This document shows positions 19,612 to 28,934 of a stretch of 64,000 nucleotides of DNA, one piece after another. A program made the position numbers and the translations under genes. The stretch is from Roseococcus sp. (GTDB taxonomy: Bacteria > Pseudomonadota > Alphaproteobacteria > Acetobacterales > Acetobacteraceae): assembly GCA_026414745.1 (NCBI GenBank), contig JAOAIK010000037.1:1-64000 (forward strand), read 5' to 3'. The notes under the pieces are model-generated. The model was given only the letters and a program-made list of their open reading frames with translations, was not told the origin of the DNA and ran no database searches. Within the stretch, counting starts at the first letter, position 1; each line of letters begins with the position of its first letter.

Positions 19612-20673
19612 TCACCCCTCCGCCCCCCCCGCGGGGAAGGCGAAGGCACGGGCGGGATCGAGCGCCACCCCCACGACCTGCCCGCGGGCCAGCGCCGCGC
19701 CGGGCGGGAGCCGGGCATGGAGGTGCAGCACCCCCCCCTCCCCGTCCTCCACCGCCATGTGCACGAGGGTGGTGGCGCCGAGCAGCCGGCAGGCCTCCAC
19801 CTCGGCGCGCGTGGCGCCCGGCGTGCCCGCCGGCAGCACGCGCAGCCCTTCGGGGCGCAGCAGCAGCTCGGCCGCGCTTCCCTCGGGCAGTCCGCGCCCC
19901 GGGGCGGCGCCGATCACCGTCTGCGCCTCGCCGCCGCGGATGCGCGCGGGCAGCCGGTTCACCTCGCCGAGAAAGGTGGCGACGAAGGGTGTCGCCGGGT
20001 TCAGATAGAGATCCTCCGGCGTGCCGAGCTGCACGATCCGCCCCTCGCGCATCAGCGCGATGCGGTCGGCCATGAACATCGCCTCCTCCGCGTCATGGGT
20101 GACGATGAGGGCGGGAATCCCGGACTGCTGGAGCACATGCAGCGTGTCGTCGCGGACCTGCTCGCGCAGCCGCGCGTCGAGGCTGGCGAAGGCCTCGTCC
20201 AGCAGCAGCGCGTCGGGGCGCGGGGCGAGGGCGCGGGCCAGTGCCACGCGCTGCTGCTGCCCGCCCGAGAGCTGGTGCGGCCAGGCGTTGGCATAGGCCT
20301 CGAGGCCCACGCGCGCCAGCGCCTCGGCCACCCGCCAGGCACGGTCCCCGCGCGGCACGCGGCGCAGGCCGAAGGCGACGTTGTCCGCCACCGTCAGGTG
20401 CGGGAACAGCGCATAGTCCTGGAAGACGAAGCCGACATTGCGCCCCTCGGGCGGCACCTCGACCCCCGGCCCGGCGAGCACCCGGCCACCCAGCGAAATC
20501 TCGCCCTGCTGCAGCCGCTCGAGCCCGGCCACGAGGCGCAGCAATGTGGTCTTGCCATCGCCCGAGGGGCCGAGCAGACAGACGATCTCGCCCGCGGCCA
20601 CCTCCAGCGAGACGCCGCGCAGAACCTCGCGCGCGCCATAGCGGTGGCGGATGTCGCGCAGCACCAGGCTCAC
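19612..20673 (-). CDS. ABC transporter ATP-binding protein, Fe3+/polyamine-importer type, orphan
   Basis: A 353-residue nucleotide-binding subunit. It has Walker A GPSGDGKTTLLRL (Asp replaces the usual Cys/Ser), the Q-loop VFQDYALFPHLTV, the ABC signature LSGGQQQRVALARALAPRPD, Walker B ALLLDEAFASLDA and the switch His (IVTHDAEEAMFMADR). A C-terminal TOBE-like regulatory domain occupies about residues 240-353. The segment DARLREQVRDDTLHVLQQ recalls the ferric-iron importer FbpC. The GTG at 20673 was taken as the start because the ORF track upstream runs through palindromic repeat DNA. No permease or binding protein is adjacent. It sits where tatA normally lies between scpB and tatB. Confidence 0.86.
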   Translation of the reverse strand: MSLVLRDIRHRYGAREVLRGVSLEVAAGEIVCLLGPSGDGKTTLLRLVAGLERLQQGEISLGGRVLAGPGVEVPPEGRNVGFVFQDYALFPHLTVADNVAFGLRRVPRGDRAWRVAEALARVGLEAYANAWPHQLSGGQQQRVALARALAPRPDALLLDEAFASLDARLREQVRDDTLHVLQQSGIPALIVTHDAEEAMFMADRIALMREGRIVQLGTPEDLYLNPATPFVATFLGEVNRLPARIRGGEAQTVIGAAPGRGLPEGSAAELLLRPEGLRVLPAGTPGATRAEVEACRLLGATTLVHMAVEDGEGGVLHLHARLPPGAALARGQVVGVALDPARAFAFPAGGAEG

Positions 20674-20991
20674 GGCCGGCCGCCCCGGCCGCCATGAGGC
20701 GCGCCTGCGACGGGCCGGGGGCGGCGCGGATGGCCGGGGGAGAGGGGCGCCGCCCCTCTTCGGACCTCTCCCCGCCAGGAGCCGGTGGGCTCCTGGACCT
20801 CGGGAGTCGAGTCGGGTTTGGTGGAAGGGGCCGACGCCCTCGCCGAGTCCTGCGCGCGCACGGGCCCCTCCCGCCCAACCCGACCCGGTTCCGGCTTCCA
20901 AGGGCCTTCCGGCCCTTGGTGGGAAGGGTCTGGGGAGGGCAAGGCCCTCCCCAGGGCCATGCGCGCCACGCTCGCCCGCTGCACGCGCGCC
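20674..20991. repeat. composite palindromic intergenic region
   Basis: These 318 bases hold no credible gene but contain three perfect short hairpins: CCAGGAGCC/GGCTCCTGG (20775-20796), CCAAGGGCC/GGCCCTTGG (20898-20919) and CTGGGGAGGGC/GCCCTCCCCAG (20930-20954). There is also a longer-range near-inverted pair, GTCGGGTTTGG (about 20811) and CCAACCCGAC (about 20876). The composition suggests a REP-like dispersed element. No second copy was seen in this window, so repeat-family membership is inferred. Confidence 0.55.
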
Positions 20992-21594
20992 TCAGGCCGC
21001 CCGGGCGCCGTCCGGGATCATCGGTGGCGCGCCGTCGCGTTCGCCGCCGACCGGCGCGGCGGCGATCTCGCTCGACACCAACTCCTCCTTGCGCGGCAGA
21101 TCCTTCAGGGATTTCAGCCCGAACTGGTCGAGGAACCTCGCCGTGGTGCCCCACAGGGTGGGGCGGCCCGGGGATTCGCGCCGGCCACGGGGCGCGATGA
21201 GCCCCGCCTCCAGCAGGGTCTCGAGCGTGGTCTGGGCGAGGCTCGCGCCGCGGATCTCCTCGATCTCCGCGCGCGTGACAGGCTGGTGGTAGGCGATGAT
21301 GGAGAGCGCCTCCATCGCCGCCTTGGGCAGCCGACGCGGCGTCTCCACCACCCGGGTGATGGCCGGGGCGAGATCGAGCGCGGTGCGGAAGGCGAAGCCG
21401 CCCGCCACCTCCACGAGCTCCACCGCGCGCCCGGCCGTCCGGGCGGCGAGGGCGGTCAACACCGCCTGGGCGTCCACTCCGGCGGGCAACGCCATCTGCA
21501 CCCGCGCCGCCGGCACGGGGCGGTCGGAGGCGAAGATCAGCGCCTCGGCGATGCGCAGGGCGCGGGCGAAGTCCGGGCTCTCCTCAGGCGACAT
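20992..21594 (-). CDS. scpB: segregation and condensation protein B
   Basis: A 200-residue ScpB, the winged-helix subunit that bridges SMC and ScpA in the bacterial condensin. It contains the family core LIFASDRPVPAARV, ETPRRLPKAAMEALSIIAYHQP, VTRAEIEEIRGA and GRPTLWGTTARFLDQFGLKSL. A short acidic/Ala tail follows. The first 11 bases overlap the end of scpA, so the two are translationally coupled and made together. The length and motif order are normal. Confidence 0.95.
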   Translation of the reverse strand: MSPEESPDFARALRIAEALIFASDRPVPAARVQMALPAGVDAQAVLTALAARTAGRAVELVEVAGGFAFRTALDLAPAITRVVETPRRLPKAAMEALSIIAYHQPVTRAEIEEIRGASLAQTTLETLLEAGLIAPRGRRESPGRPTLWGTTARFLDQFGLKSLKDLPRKEELVSSEIAAAPVGGERDGAPPMIPDGARAA

Positions 21595-22354
21595 GCGGCA
21601 GCTCCCCTATTCCCGGCTTGATAAAGATGGGCGCGAAGGGCGCGTCCTGCTTGAGTTCGATGGCCCCGCCCCGCGCCGCCTCCAGCGCGGCGACGAGGGT
21701 GCTGGCCAGCGCTGCCCGGCGATCGAGCGGCGTGGGCAGCCCCTCGGGCAGGAAGGCCGAAAGGGTGGACCAGCCCGGCCCCGCGGTGCCGATCAGCGCC
21801 TTGAGCCGGGCCAGCGCCTCGGCCGCCGACCACAGCCGGCGCGGCTTCGGCGTGAAAGGCCGCTCAGCCACGGCCCGCCGCCGCGCCTCGGCATAGGCGC
21901 GCAGCAGCCCGGCGAGATCGGCCACCAGCCCGGACCGGTCCTGCACCGTGAGCGTTTCGGGCGCGCCCCGGGCGAAGGTCTCGTGCCCGAGCTGGGCGCG
22001 GCGGGAGAGCCACTCGGCCGCCGCGCGCATGCGCTCGAGCTCGGCGAGGCGCTCGGTCAGGCGCTGCGCCGCGAGAAGGGGGTCCTCCTCCTCCGGCCCG
22101 CGCTCCTCCTCGGGCAGCAGCAGCCGGGACTTGAGCCAGGCGAGCCAGGCGGCCATGACCAGCCATTCGGCGGCAAGCTCGATCCGCACGCGCCGCGCGC
22201 CCTCGATCACCGCGAGATACTGGTCCACGAGCTGGAGGATGCTGATCCGCCGGATATCCACCTTCTGCGCGCGGGCGAGCTCGAGCAGCATGTCGAGCGG
22301 GCCCTGGAAGCCCTCCAGCTCGAGCAGCAGGGCCTCGGCGGCGGTCCCGCTCAC
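21584..22354 (-). CDS. scpA: segregation and condensation protein A
   Basis: A 256-residue kleisin that closes the SMC ring. The N-terminus LLLELEGFQGPLDMLLELARAQKVDIRRI is the family hallmark, followed by ILQLVDQYLAVIEG and AAEWLVMAAWLAWLKSRLLLP. The C-terminal SMC-head-binding region is less conserved (RGGAIELKQDAPFAPIFI). It starts at GTG 22354, whose bases overlap the stop of the upstream protease gene (GTGA), indicating coupling. The ORF track shows an upstream extension that belongs to another frame. Confidence 0.94.
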   Translation of the reverse strand: MSGTAAEALLLELEGFQGPLDMLLELARAQKVDIRRISILQLVDQYLAVIEGARRVRIELAAEWLVMAAWLAWLKSRLLLPEEERGPEEEDPLLAAQRLTERLAELERMRAAAEWLSRRAQLGHETFARGAPETLTVQDRSGLVADLAGLLRAYAEARRRAVAERPFTPKPRRLWSAAEALARLKALIGTAGPGWSTLSAFLPEGLPTPLDRRAALASTLVAALEAARGGAIELKQDAPFAPIFIKPGIGELPHVA

Positions 22355-23055
22355 GGCAGGTCGTGCCCCGCGGCGCGCAGTACCAGCGCGAAGCCGGGGC
22401 GCACCAACTCGCGCAGGAACCACTCCATCGGGCGGAACTCGGGCACCGCCAGCGGCAGCAGGAACAGCACCCCGATCACGAGGAACAGCCCAACGGGCTC
22501 GAGCCGCGCCCAGGCCATGGCGGCGCGGAAGGGCAGCAGCCCCACCAGGATGCGACCGCCATCGAGCGGCGGGACCGGGATGAGGTTGAACAGGCCGAGC
22601 ACCAGATTCGCCAGGATGAACAGACCGAGGAAGCGATAGAGCAAGGCGGCCGAGTCGGCCGAGAGAAGCGGCTCCGCCCAGAGCGCGGGGTGCAGCGCGA
22701 AGGCGGCGATCAGCGCGAGCGCCGCATTCATCGCCGGCCCCGCCGCCGCCACCCACATCATGCCGGTGCGCGGATTGGCGAAGTGGCGCACATCCACCGG
22801 CACGGGCTTGGCCCAGCCGAACAGCACATCCACCCGCCCCGTCGCGAGAAGCTGCGAGGCGAGCAGGATGGCCGGCAGCAGCACCGTGCCGAAAGGGTCC
22901 ACATGGCGCAGCGGATTGAGCGAGACGCGCCCGAGCAGGGCCGCCGTGGGATCGCCCAGCGCGCGGGCGGCATAGCCGTGCGCCGCCTCGTGGAAGGTGA
23001 TGGCGATGACGGCGGCCAGCACCGCCGCCGCCGCCTCGGGCAGCCAGTCAGGCAT
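22351..23055 (-). CDS. site-2-protease-family (M50) membrane metalloprotease
   Basis: A 234-residue integral membrane zinc protease. The zinc motif HEAAH at residues 22-26 lies in the first helix (AVLAAVIAITFHEAAHGYAA), and the third ligand region is the classic NLIPVPPLDGGR near residue 165. About five to six hydrophobic segments are visible. It lacks the PDZ domain of RseP, so it belongs to the short FtsX-independent S2P/YwhC-like group whose substrates are unknown. The start MPDWLPEAA overlaps the end of nagZ by eight bases. Placement between nagZ and scpA is common in alphaproteobacteria. Confidence 0.9.
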   Translation of the reverse strand: MPDWLPEAAAAVLAAVIAITFHEAAHGYAARALGDPTAALLGRVSLNPLRHVDPFGTVLLPAILLASQLLATGRVDVLFGWAKPVPVDVRHFANPRTGMMWVAAAGPAMNAALALIAAFALHPALWAEPLLSADSAALLYRFLGLFILANLVLGLFNLIPVPPLDGGRILVGLLPFRAAMAWARLEPVGLFLVIGVLFLLPLAVPEFRPMEWFLRELVRPGFALVLRAAGHDLP

Positions 23056-23977
23056 GGGTCGGCAGGGCCGCGCGGGCGGCGGCGAGCCGCGCCTCGGCGC
23101 CTGGGGAGAGGAAGGGGGCGGCCTCCAGCACCTCGGCCGTCTCCGCCGCCACGCCCGAACAGTGCAGCACCGCGTCGCACCCCGCCGCCAGCGCCGCGCG
23201 CGTCCGCGCGCCGAGCCCGCCCGAGAGGGCGCGCATGGCGAGGTCATCCGAGATCAGGAAGCCCGGAAAGCCGATCTCGCCCCGGATCACGCGCCCGATG
23301 ACGCGCGGCGAGAGGGTGGCGCAGAGCGCCTCGTCCCAGGCGGGATAGAGGATATGCGCCGTCATCGCCCAGAGATCGGCCGCGGCCAGGGCGCGGAAGG
23401 GGGCGATGTCGGCCTCCAGCACCGCCGGCGCCTCCGCCACCACCGGCAGCGCCTCGTGGCTGTCGAGCTCCGCCCGGCCATGGCCGGGGATGTGCTTGAT
23501 CACCGGGATCGCGCCGCCCGCGCGCAGCCCCGCCACCCAGGCGGCGCCGAGCCGCGCCACCTCGGCCGGATCGGCGGAGAAGGCGCGGTCGCCGATCACT
23601 GCATGGGCCCCGGACAGGCGCAAATCGAGACAGGGGGCGCAGACCACATCGAAGCCCTCGGCGGCGCAGAGCCGGCCGATGGCCTCGGCGTTGGCGCGGG
23701 CGGCCTCGGCGGGGCCGTGCTCGAAGCGGGCGGCGGAGGGGAACTCGGGCCAATGCGGCGGCGCCAGCCGCGCCACCCGCCCCCCCTCCTGGTCCACGAG
23801 AAGGGCCGCCTCCTCGCCCAGGATTCCGCGCAGCGCGTCGGTCAGGGCGCGCAGCTGGGCGGGCGAAGCGATGTTGCGCCGGAAGAGGATGGCCCCGAGG
23901 GGGCGGTAACGGGCGAGCAGCCCCGCCTCTTCCGCCGTCAGGGCGGGGCCGGAGAGGCCAATGATGGCCGCGCGCAC
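23048..23977 (-). CDS. nagZ: beta-N-acetylhexosaminidase (peptidoglycan recycling)
   Basis: A 309-residue glycoside hydrolase family 3 enzyme that removes N-acetylglucosamine from anhydro-muropeptides in the cytoplasm. It shows LLVDQEGGRVARL, the catalytic-loop motif KHIPGHGRAELDSH (the His and Asp used by NagZ), and LISDDLAMRAL with the nucleophile aspartate. No signal peptide is present, as expected. It starts at GTG 23977, five bases after the SPOR gene ends. In many species NagZ activity controls AmpC beta-lactamase induction; no ampR or ampC is in this window. Confidence 0.94.
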   Translation of the reverse strand: MRAAIIGLSGPALTAEEAGLLARYRPLGAILFRRNIASPAQLRALTDALRGILGEEAALLVDQEGGRVARLAPPHWPEFPSAARFEHGPAEAARANAEAIGRLCAAEGFDVVCAPCLDLRLSGAHAVIGDRAFSADPAEVARLGAAWVAGLRAGGAIPVIKHIPGHGRAELDSHEALPVVAEAPAVLEADIAPFRALAAADLWAMTAHILYPAWDEALCATLSPRVIGRVIRGEIGFPGFLISDDLAMRALSGGLGARTRAALAAGCDAVLHCSGVAAETAEVLEAAPFLSPGAEARLAAARAALPTHA

Positions 23978-23981
23978 GCCG

Positions 23982-24698
23982 CTACCCGGGCACCACCACG
24001 CAGGCGCCGCCGCGGGCGCGCACCTGCTCGCACAGGGCGCGCGCCGCCTCGCGGTCGGCGAGACCGCCCACCCGCAGGCGCCACAGCGGGGGCTGGCCCT
24101 CGCGCTCGACCCGGCTGATCACCGGGCTGCGCCCGGCCAGTTCCGGCACACGGGTGCGCAGCCGCTCCCATTCCTGGCGGGCGGCCTCCTCGCTGCGCAG
24201 CGCGCCGAGCTGGATCGTGGCGCGGCCCTGGGCCGCGGCCGGACGTGGGCCCTGCCCCGCGGGCGCCGCGCCGGGCGAGCGCGGCGGCCCGCCGGCAGGC
24301 TGGGCGGGTGTGGGCTGGCCGGGCTGGGCTGAACCGGGAGCCGGCCCGGCGGCCGGCGGGGCACGCATCGCCTCGGGCCGGGGCTGCTCGGGCCCGGGGG
24401 CCAGCCGCGCTTCGCCCACCCGCTCGGGCCTGGCGTGCCGGTCCAGGATCATCTCGGGGGGTGGCGCGGGTGCGGCGGGCGCCCCTTCCGGACGGACCCG
24501 ATAGGGTCGCGGATCGGGCTCGATCAGCGGCACCCCGCGCGGCCCCATCTGCCCCATCGCCCAGATGATCAGGGCCGCCAGCGCCACCGAGCCGGTCAGC
24601 CCGCCCAGGATCATCCAGAGCTTGGGCGGGATCCCCCATCCCGCCCGCGCCCTCTCGGGCGGGCGCACCCGCCAGGAGGGCAGCGTCGTCTCGCTCAT
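23982..24698 (-). CDS. SPOR-domain envelope protein
   Basis: A 238-residue bitopic membrane protein: a short cytoplasmic N-terminus ([14 protein letters not shown]), one TM helix at about residues 32-55 ([22 protein letters not shown]), a long Pro/Ala-rich periplasmic linker, and a C-terminal SPOR domain (about 165-238, [20 protein letters not shown] to [20 protein letters not shown]). SPOR domains bind denuded glycan strands at the division septum. The start overlaps the argS stop as ATGA. It sits beside nagZ, consistent with a peptidoglycan-linked role. The name FtsN is not justified from sequence. Confidence 0.9.
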   Translation of the reverse strand: MSETTLPSWRVRPPERARAGWGIPPKLWMILGGLTGSVALAALIIWAMGQMGPRGVPLIEPDPRPYRVRPEGAPAAPAPPPEMILDRHARPERVGEARLAPGPEQPRPEAMRAPPAAGPAPGSAQPGQPTPAQPAGGPPRSPGAAPAGQGPRPAAAQGRATIQLGALRSEEAARQEWERLRTRVPELAGRSPVISRVEREGQPPLWRLRVGGLADREAARALCEQVRARGGACVVVPG

Positions 24699-26473
24699 CT
24701 CAACTCCTCGACCGGCGTGACCCCCATCACGCCAAGCCCGGAACGGATCACCAGGGCGGTGGCCGCCACCAACGCCAGCCGCGCCCGTGTCCCCTCCGGG
24801 TCGGCCTCCTGGATGAAGCGGAGGGTCGAATCCTCCGCCCCGCGATTCCACAATAGGTGGAAATCGGCCGCGAGGTCATGCAGAAAAAATGCCACCCGGT
24901 GCGGCTCCCGCGCCGCGGCGGCCGTCTCCACCACGCGCGGCCAGGCGCAGAGGCGGCGGATGAGCGCGAGCTCCGCCGGATCGTGCAGCGCCTCGAGCGG
25001 CGCGAGGGCAAGGTCCTGCGGTGCCGGCTCCCCCGCCTTGCGCAGCACGGAGCGGCAGCGCGCGTGGGCGTACTGCACGTAGAACACCGGGTTGTCGCGC
25101 GTCTGGCGCAGCACGAGGTCGAGGTCGAACTCCATCTGCGCGTCGGCCTTGCGCGTCAGCATGGTGAAGCGCACCGCATCGCGCCCCACCTCCTCGATCA
25201 GGTCGCGCAGGGTGATGTAGCTGCCCGCGCGCTTGGACATGCGCACCGGCTGGCCGTCCTTCAGCACATGGACGATCTGCGTCAGCACCACCTCGAGCGG
25301 CACGCGCCCGCCCGAGAGCGCGGCCACCGCCGCCTGCATGCGCTTCACGTAGCCGCCGTGATCCGCGCCCCAGACATGGATCAGCGCATCGAAGCCGCGC
25401 GCGAGCTTGCCCAGGTGGTTGGCGATGTCGTTGGCGAAATAGGTGCCGCTGCCGTCGGACTTGCGCAGCGGCCGGTCCACCTCGTCGCCGAAGCGCGTGG
25501 CGCGGAACAGGGTCTGCTCGCGCGGTTCCCAGTCCTCGGGCGTCTTGCCCTTGGGCGGCTCCAGCACGCCGCGGTAGATCAGGTCCTGCGCGGCGAGCTG
25601 CGCCTCGGCGCGCTCGAGCATCCCCTCGGCCACCAGCGCGGCCTCGCTGACGAAGACGTCGTGGCGCACGCCGAGCGCGGCGAGATCCTCGCGGATGGCC
25701 TGCATCATCATCGCCACGGCGGTCTCGCGCACCTCGGCGAACCAGCGGTCGGGGCCGGCCATGCCTGGGCCATGGGGCGTGTCGCGCTCGGCCAGCGCGT
25801 CGCCATGGCGGTGCTTGAGCGCCTCGCCGACGGGGATGAGATACTCCCCGCGATACTGCAGCCCGCCGGGGATGAGCTGGGCGTACTCCTCCTCCGTCAT
25901 GGTGGTGCCGAGCGCCTGGAGGTAGCGCCAGTAGGCGGCGTAGGCGAGCGCCTGCACCTGCGCGCCCGCATCGTTGATGTAGTATTCGCGCGTGACGTCG
26001 TGCCCCGCCTTGGCGAGCAGATTGGCCAGCGCATCGCCCACCACGGCGCCCCGGCAATGGCCGACATGCATGGGGCCGGTGGGGTTGGCCGAGACGTATT
26101 CGACATTGACGCGCCCGGGCTTGGGCGCACCATCGCCATAGGCCTCGCCGGCGTTCAGGATCACCGGCAGCTGCGCGCGCAGATAGGCCTCGCGCAGCCG
26201 AAGGTTGACGAAGCCCGGGCCGGCCGGTGCGGCCTCCGCCACCTCGGGCAGGGTGGCAAGGCGCGCGGCGAGCTCCGCCGCGAGCTTCGGCGGCGGAAGC
26301 TTGGCCGCCTTCGCCACCACCAGCGCGGCATTGGTGGCCATGTCGCCATGGCTCGCCTCGCGCGGGGGCTCCACCGTCACGCGGGCGAGGGCCTCGGCGG
26401 GCAGGTCGGGCAGCAGGGCGGCGAGGGCCTCCACCACGCGGGCGCGCAGATGCGCGAAGATGTCATGCGTCAT
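24695..26473 (-). CDS. argS: arginyl-tRNA synthetase
   Basis: A 592-residue class I synthetase. Features are the N-terminal Add-1 domain ([17 protein letters not shown]), the HIGH-type motif in [20 protein letters not shown], the KMSKS-equivalent region [20 protein letters not shown], and the C-terminal anticodon-binding helices with [18 protein letters not shown] and the end [18 protein letters not shown]. The ATG at 26473 fits the family N-terminus; the ORF-track start is 60 residues too early. Its stop overlaps the SPOR gene start, so it heads the nagZ-scpA run. Confidence 0.96.
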   Translation of the reverse strand: MTHDIFAHLRARVVEALAALLPDLPAEALARVTVEPPREASHGDMATNAALVVAKAAKLPPPKLAAELAARLATLPEVAEAAPAGPGFVNLRLREAYLRAQLPVILNAGEAYGDGAPKPGRVNVEYVSANPTGPMHVGHCRGAVVGDALANLLAKAGHDVTREYYINDAGAQVQALAYAAYWRYLQALGTTMTEEEYAQLIPGGLQYRGEYLIPVGEALKHRHGDALAERDTPHGPGMAGPDRWFAEVRETAVAMMMQAIREDLAALGVRHDVFVSEAALVAEGMLERAEAQLAAQDLIYRGVLEPPKGKTPEDWEPREQTLFRATRFGDEVDRPLRKSDGSGTYFANDIANHLGKLARGFDALIHVWGADHGGYVKRMQAAVAALSGGRVPLEVVLTQIVHVLKDGQPVRMSKRAGSYITLRDLIEEVGRDAVRFTMLTRKADAQMEFDLDLVLRQTRDNPVFYVQYAHARCRSVLRKAGEPAPQDLALAPLEALHDPAELALIRRLCAWPRVVETAAAAREPHRVAFFLHDLAADFHLLWNRGAEDSTLRFIQEADPEGTRARLALVAATALVIRSGLGVMGVTPVEELR

Positions 26474-26520
26474 GGAGCGGGCTTGTGCGGCGGCCGACGC
26501 GGTTTCGGCAAGGGGCGGCC

Positions 26521-27678
26521 TCAGCCCCCCACATGCGGATCGGTCAGGCGGCGATACTCCTCGAGGGCGAAGCGGTCGGTCATGCCGGCGATGTAGTCGC
26601 AGACGAGTTCGGCCGTGCCGGCGCTGCCCGACCCGACGGCGCGGGCGCGCCACTCCTCGGGCAGCATCTGCGGCCCGCCGTGCAGCAGGCTGAAGAGCAT
26701 CTGCACCACCCGCTTCGACTTCTGCGTGCTGCGGTTCACCCGGAAGTGCCGGTACATGCGCTCGAAGAGGAAGGCGCGCACCTCGGCGTTGGCGGCCTGC
26801 ATGGCGGGGCTGAAGGCCACCACCGGGGCGGGGGCGGCGCGGATCGCCTCCACGCTCGCGGGCGCGAGGGCGGCGAGGCGGCGGCCGGTCTCGGCCACCA
26901 CATCCTCGATCATGGCGGCGATCACGCGGCGCACCATCTCGGGCGCGGCGCGTCCGGCGGGCAGCCCCGGATGGGCGGCGCGCGCCGCCTCCAGCGCGCG
27001 GCCGGGCAGCGGGAGTTCCGCCACCTCCTCGAGGGTGAAGAGCCGGGCGCGGATGCCGTCCTCCAGGTCGTGGTTGTTGTAGGCGATGTCGTCGGCGATC
27101 GCGGCCACCTGCGCCTCGGCGCTGGCATGGCTTGCGAGCTCGAGGTCATGCGTCGCGTTGTAGTGCGCGAGATACGGGGCGGGCCGGCGCACCGGGCCGT
27201 TGTGCTTGGCCAGCCCCTCGAGCGTCTCCCAGGAGAGGTTGAGGCCGTCGAAGGCGGCATAGCGGCGCTCGAGCAGCGTGACGTGCTTGAGGCTCTGCGC
27301 GTTGTGGTCGAAGCCGCCCCAGGGGCGCATCGCGCCATCCAGCGCCTCCTCGCCCGCATGGCCGAAGGGGGGGTGGCCGAGGTCATGCGCGAGCGCCAGC
27401 GCCTCGGCGAGATCCTCGTCGAGCCTGAGGCGGCGGGCGAGGCTGCGGGCGATCTGCGCGACCTCGATGGAGTGCGTCAGCCGGGTGCGGAAATGGTCGC
27501 CCTCGTGGAAGACGAAGACCTGCGTCTTGTACTGCAGGCGGCGGAAGGCGCGGGAATGGATGATCCGGTCGCGGTCGCGCTGCCAGGGCGTGCGGGTGGG
27601 ATCCTCGGCCTCGGGATGGAGCCGGCCGCGCGTGGTCTGCACGGCGTAGGGAGCCTTCGATTCGCGCATCGCGTGCAT
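26521..27678 (-). CDS. dgt: deoxyguanosinetriphosphate triphosphohydrolase-like HD protein
   Basis: A 385-residue HD-superfamily dNTPase of the shorter bacterial type. Metal-binding HD motif residues are in [17 protein letters not shown] and [18 protein letters not shown], followed by [18 protein letters not shown] and [19 protein letters not shown]. The N-terminal [30 protein letters not shown] is a strong signature. The family hydrolyses dNTPs to deoxynucleosides and triphosphate, often with allosteric dNTP activation. It lies 47 bases upstream of argS, the standard alphaproteobacterial arrangement, and is divergent from the erpA-like gene. Confidence 0.94.
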   Translation of the reverse strand: MHAMRESKAPYAVQTTRGRLHPEAEDPTRTPWQRDRDRIIHSRAFRRLQYKTQVFVFHEGDHFRTRLTHSIEVAQIARSLARRLRLDEDLAEALALAHDLGHPPFGHAGEEALDGAMRPWGGFDHNAQSLKHVTLLERRYAAFDGLNLSWETLEGLAKHNGPVRRPAPYLAHYNATHDLELASHASAEAQVAAIADDIAYNNHDLEDGIRARLFTLEEVAELPLPGRALEAARAAHPGLPAGRAAPEMVRRVIAAMIEDVVAETGRRLAALAPASVEAIRAAPAPVVAFSPAMQAANAEVRAFLFERMYRHFRVNRSTQKSKRVVQMLFSLLHGGPQMLPEEWRARAVGSGSAGTAELVCDYIAGMTDRFALEEYRRLTDPHVGG

Positions 27679-27758
27679 GGCCCCTCGCCTAACAGGGGCG
27701 GCGCGGGCGTGGAAATCCTTTGCGCCGCCCTCTACATTCCGGGGCCAAGGAGCCGCCC

Positions 27759-28109
27759 ATGCCGGATGTATCCAACCCCCGCAGCTTCCTGGTCACGCCC
27801 CGCGCCGCGCAGGAAATCGCCGCCATCGCCGCGCGCGAGGGCCGGCCCGGGGCGGGGCTGCGCGTCAGCGTCTCGGCGGGCGGCTGTTCCGGCCTGCAAT
27901 ACGGCTTCGCGCTGGAGGAGGCGGCCGGCGAGGACGACCTGGTGGTGGAGGTGGGCGGCGTGCGGGTCTTTGTGGACTCCGTCTCGCTCGATTTCCTTGG
28001 CGGCTCCGAGCTCGACTGGCACGAGGAGCTGATCGGATCGCATTTCGTCGTGCGCAACCCCCAGGCCGTCAGCGGTTGCGGCTGCGGCGCCTCCTTCTCG
28101 GTGGGCTGA
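27759..28109 (+). CDS. erpA: ErpA/IscA-type iron-sulfur cluster carrier
   Basis: A 116-residue A-type carrier that delivers Fe-S clusters to apoproteins. The three ligand cysteines are in place: Cys43 in SAGGCSGLQYGF, and Cys107 and Cys109 in SGCGCGASF. The acidic stretch GFALEEAAGEDDLVVEVGG is also typical. The ATG at 27759 is preceded at a good distance by AAGGAG. It is divergent from dgt and upstream of xthA. ErpA versus IscA cannot be separated confidently from sequence alone; the absence of isc or suf genes nearby favours the free-standing ErpA type. Confidence 0.9.
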   Translation: MPDVSNPRSFLVTPRAAQEIAAIAAREGRPGAGLRVSVSAGGCSGLQYGFALEEAAGEDDLVVEVGGVRVFVDSVSLDFLGGSELDWHEELIGSHFVVRNPQAVSGCGCGASFSVG

Positions 28110-28156
28110 GGCGGCAGGGCTTGCGCCACCCGCCCGGTCGGGGCTGACTGGACGCG

Positions 28157-28927
28157 ATGCGCCTGGCCACCTTCAACGTGAACTCGATCCGCCGGCGGAT
28201 GCCGCAGCTGCTGCGCTTCCTCGACCGCCACGCGCCCGATCTCGTCGTGCTGCAGGAGCTGAAATGCCGCAGCGAGGAGTTCCCGGCCATGGAGCTCTCC
28301 GCCGCCGGCTATGCGGTGCATGCGCTGGGCCAGGGGGGAGGGCGCAACGGGGTGGCGGTGCTGGCCAGGGGGGGCTTCGACCTCCTCGCCGAGGCGCTTC
28401 CCGGCGAGGCGGAGGACACGGAGGCGCGCTTCCTGGCCGTCGGCTGGCGCGGCCTGACGGTGGCGGGGATCTACCTGCCCAACGGCAACTCGGGCGGCGA
28501 GGCGGGGCTGGCCTACAAATGGCGCTGGATGGAGCGGCTGCGCCTCTGGACGGCGGCGCAGCTCGACGCCTTCCGCCCGCTCGCGCTGCTCGGCGACTTC
28601 AACGTGGCGCCCACCGAGGCCGACCTCGCCCCCGGCGCGCTGGCGCCGACCGACGCGCTGGTCCACCCGGAAAGCCGCGCGCGCTTCCGGGCGCTCATGC
28701 ATCTCGGCCTGACGGACGCGCTGCTCGCCCTGCACCCCGATCACCCGCCCTTCACCTACTGGGACTACGGCGCGGCCTTCGAGGAGAACCGCGGCCTCAG
28801 GATCGACCACGCGCTGCTCAGCGCGGAGCTGGCCGAACGGCTGACCAGGGCGGAGGTCGACACCGCCGCCCGCGCCGAGGAGAGCCCGAGCGACCACGCC
28901 CCGGTCTGGATCGAGCTCTCGGAGTAA
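28157..28927 (+). CDS. xthA: exodeoxyribonuclease III
   Basis: A 256-residue EEP-superfamily AP endonuclease and 3'-5' exonuclease used in base-excision repair. Active-site motifs are [10 protein letters not shown] (Asn), [12 protein letters not shown] (metal-binding Glu), [28 protein letters not shown] (Asp/Asn), and RIDHALLS plus [10 protein letters not shown] (terminal Asp-His). The length is normal. It is 47 bases after the erpA-like gene on the same strand and ends 8 bases before the convergent lolD stop, leaving no room for a separate terminator. Confidence 0.94.
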   Translation: MRLATFNVNSIRRRMPQLLRFLDRHAPDLVVLQELKCRSEEFPAMELSAAGYAVHALGQGGGRNGVAVLARGGFDLLAEALPGEAEDTEARFLAVGWRGLTVAGIYLPNGNSGGEAGLAYKWRWMERLRLWTAAQLDAFRPLALLGDFNVAPTEADLAPGALAPTDALVHPESRARFRALMHLGLTDALLALHPDHPPFTYWDYGAAFEENRGLRIDHALLSAELAERLTRAEVDTAARAEESPSDHAPVWIELSE

Positions 28928-28934
28928 GGCGGCC

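Noticed and set aside
20670-20984. A possible tatA between scpB and the ABC ATPase
   Set aside because: None of the six frames encodes a membrane helix followed by an amphipathic helix or FG motif; the region is palindromic repeat DNA.
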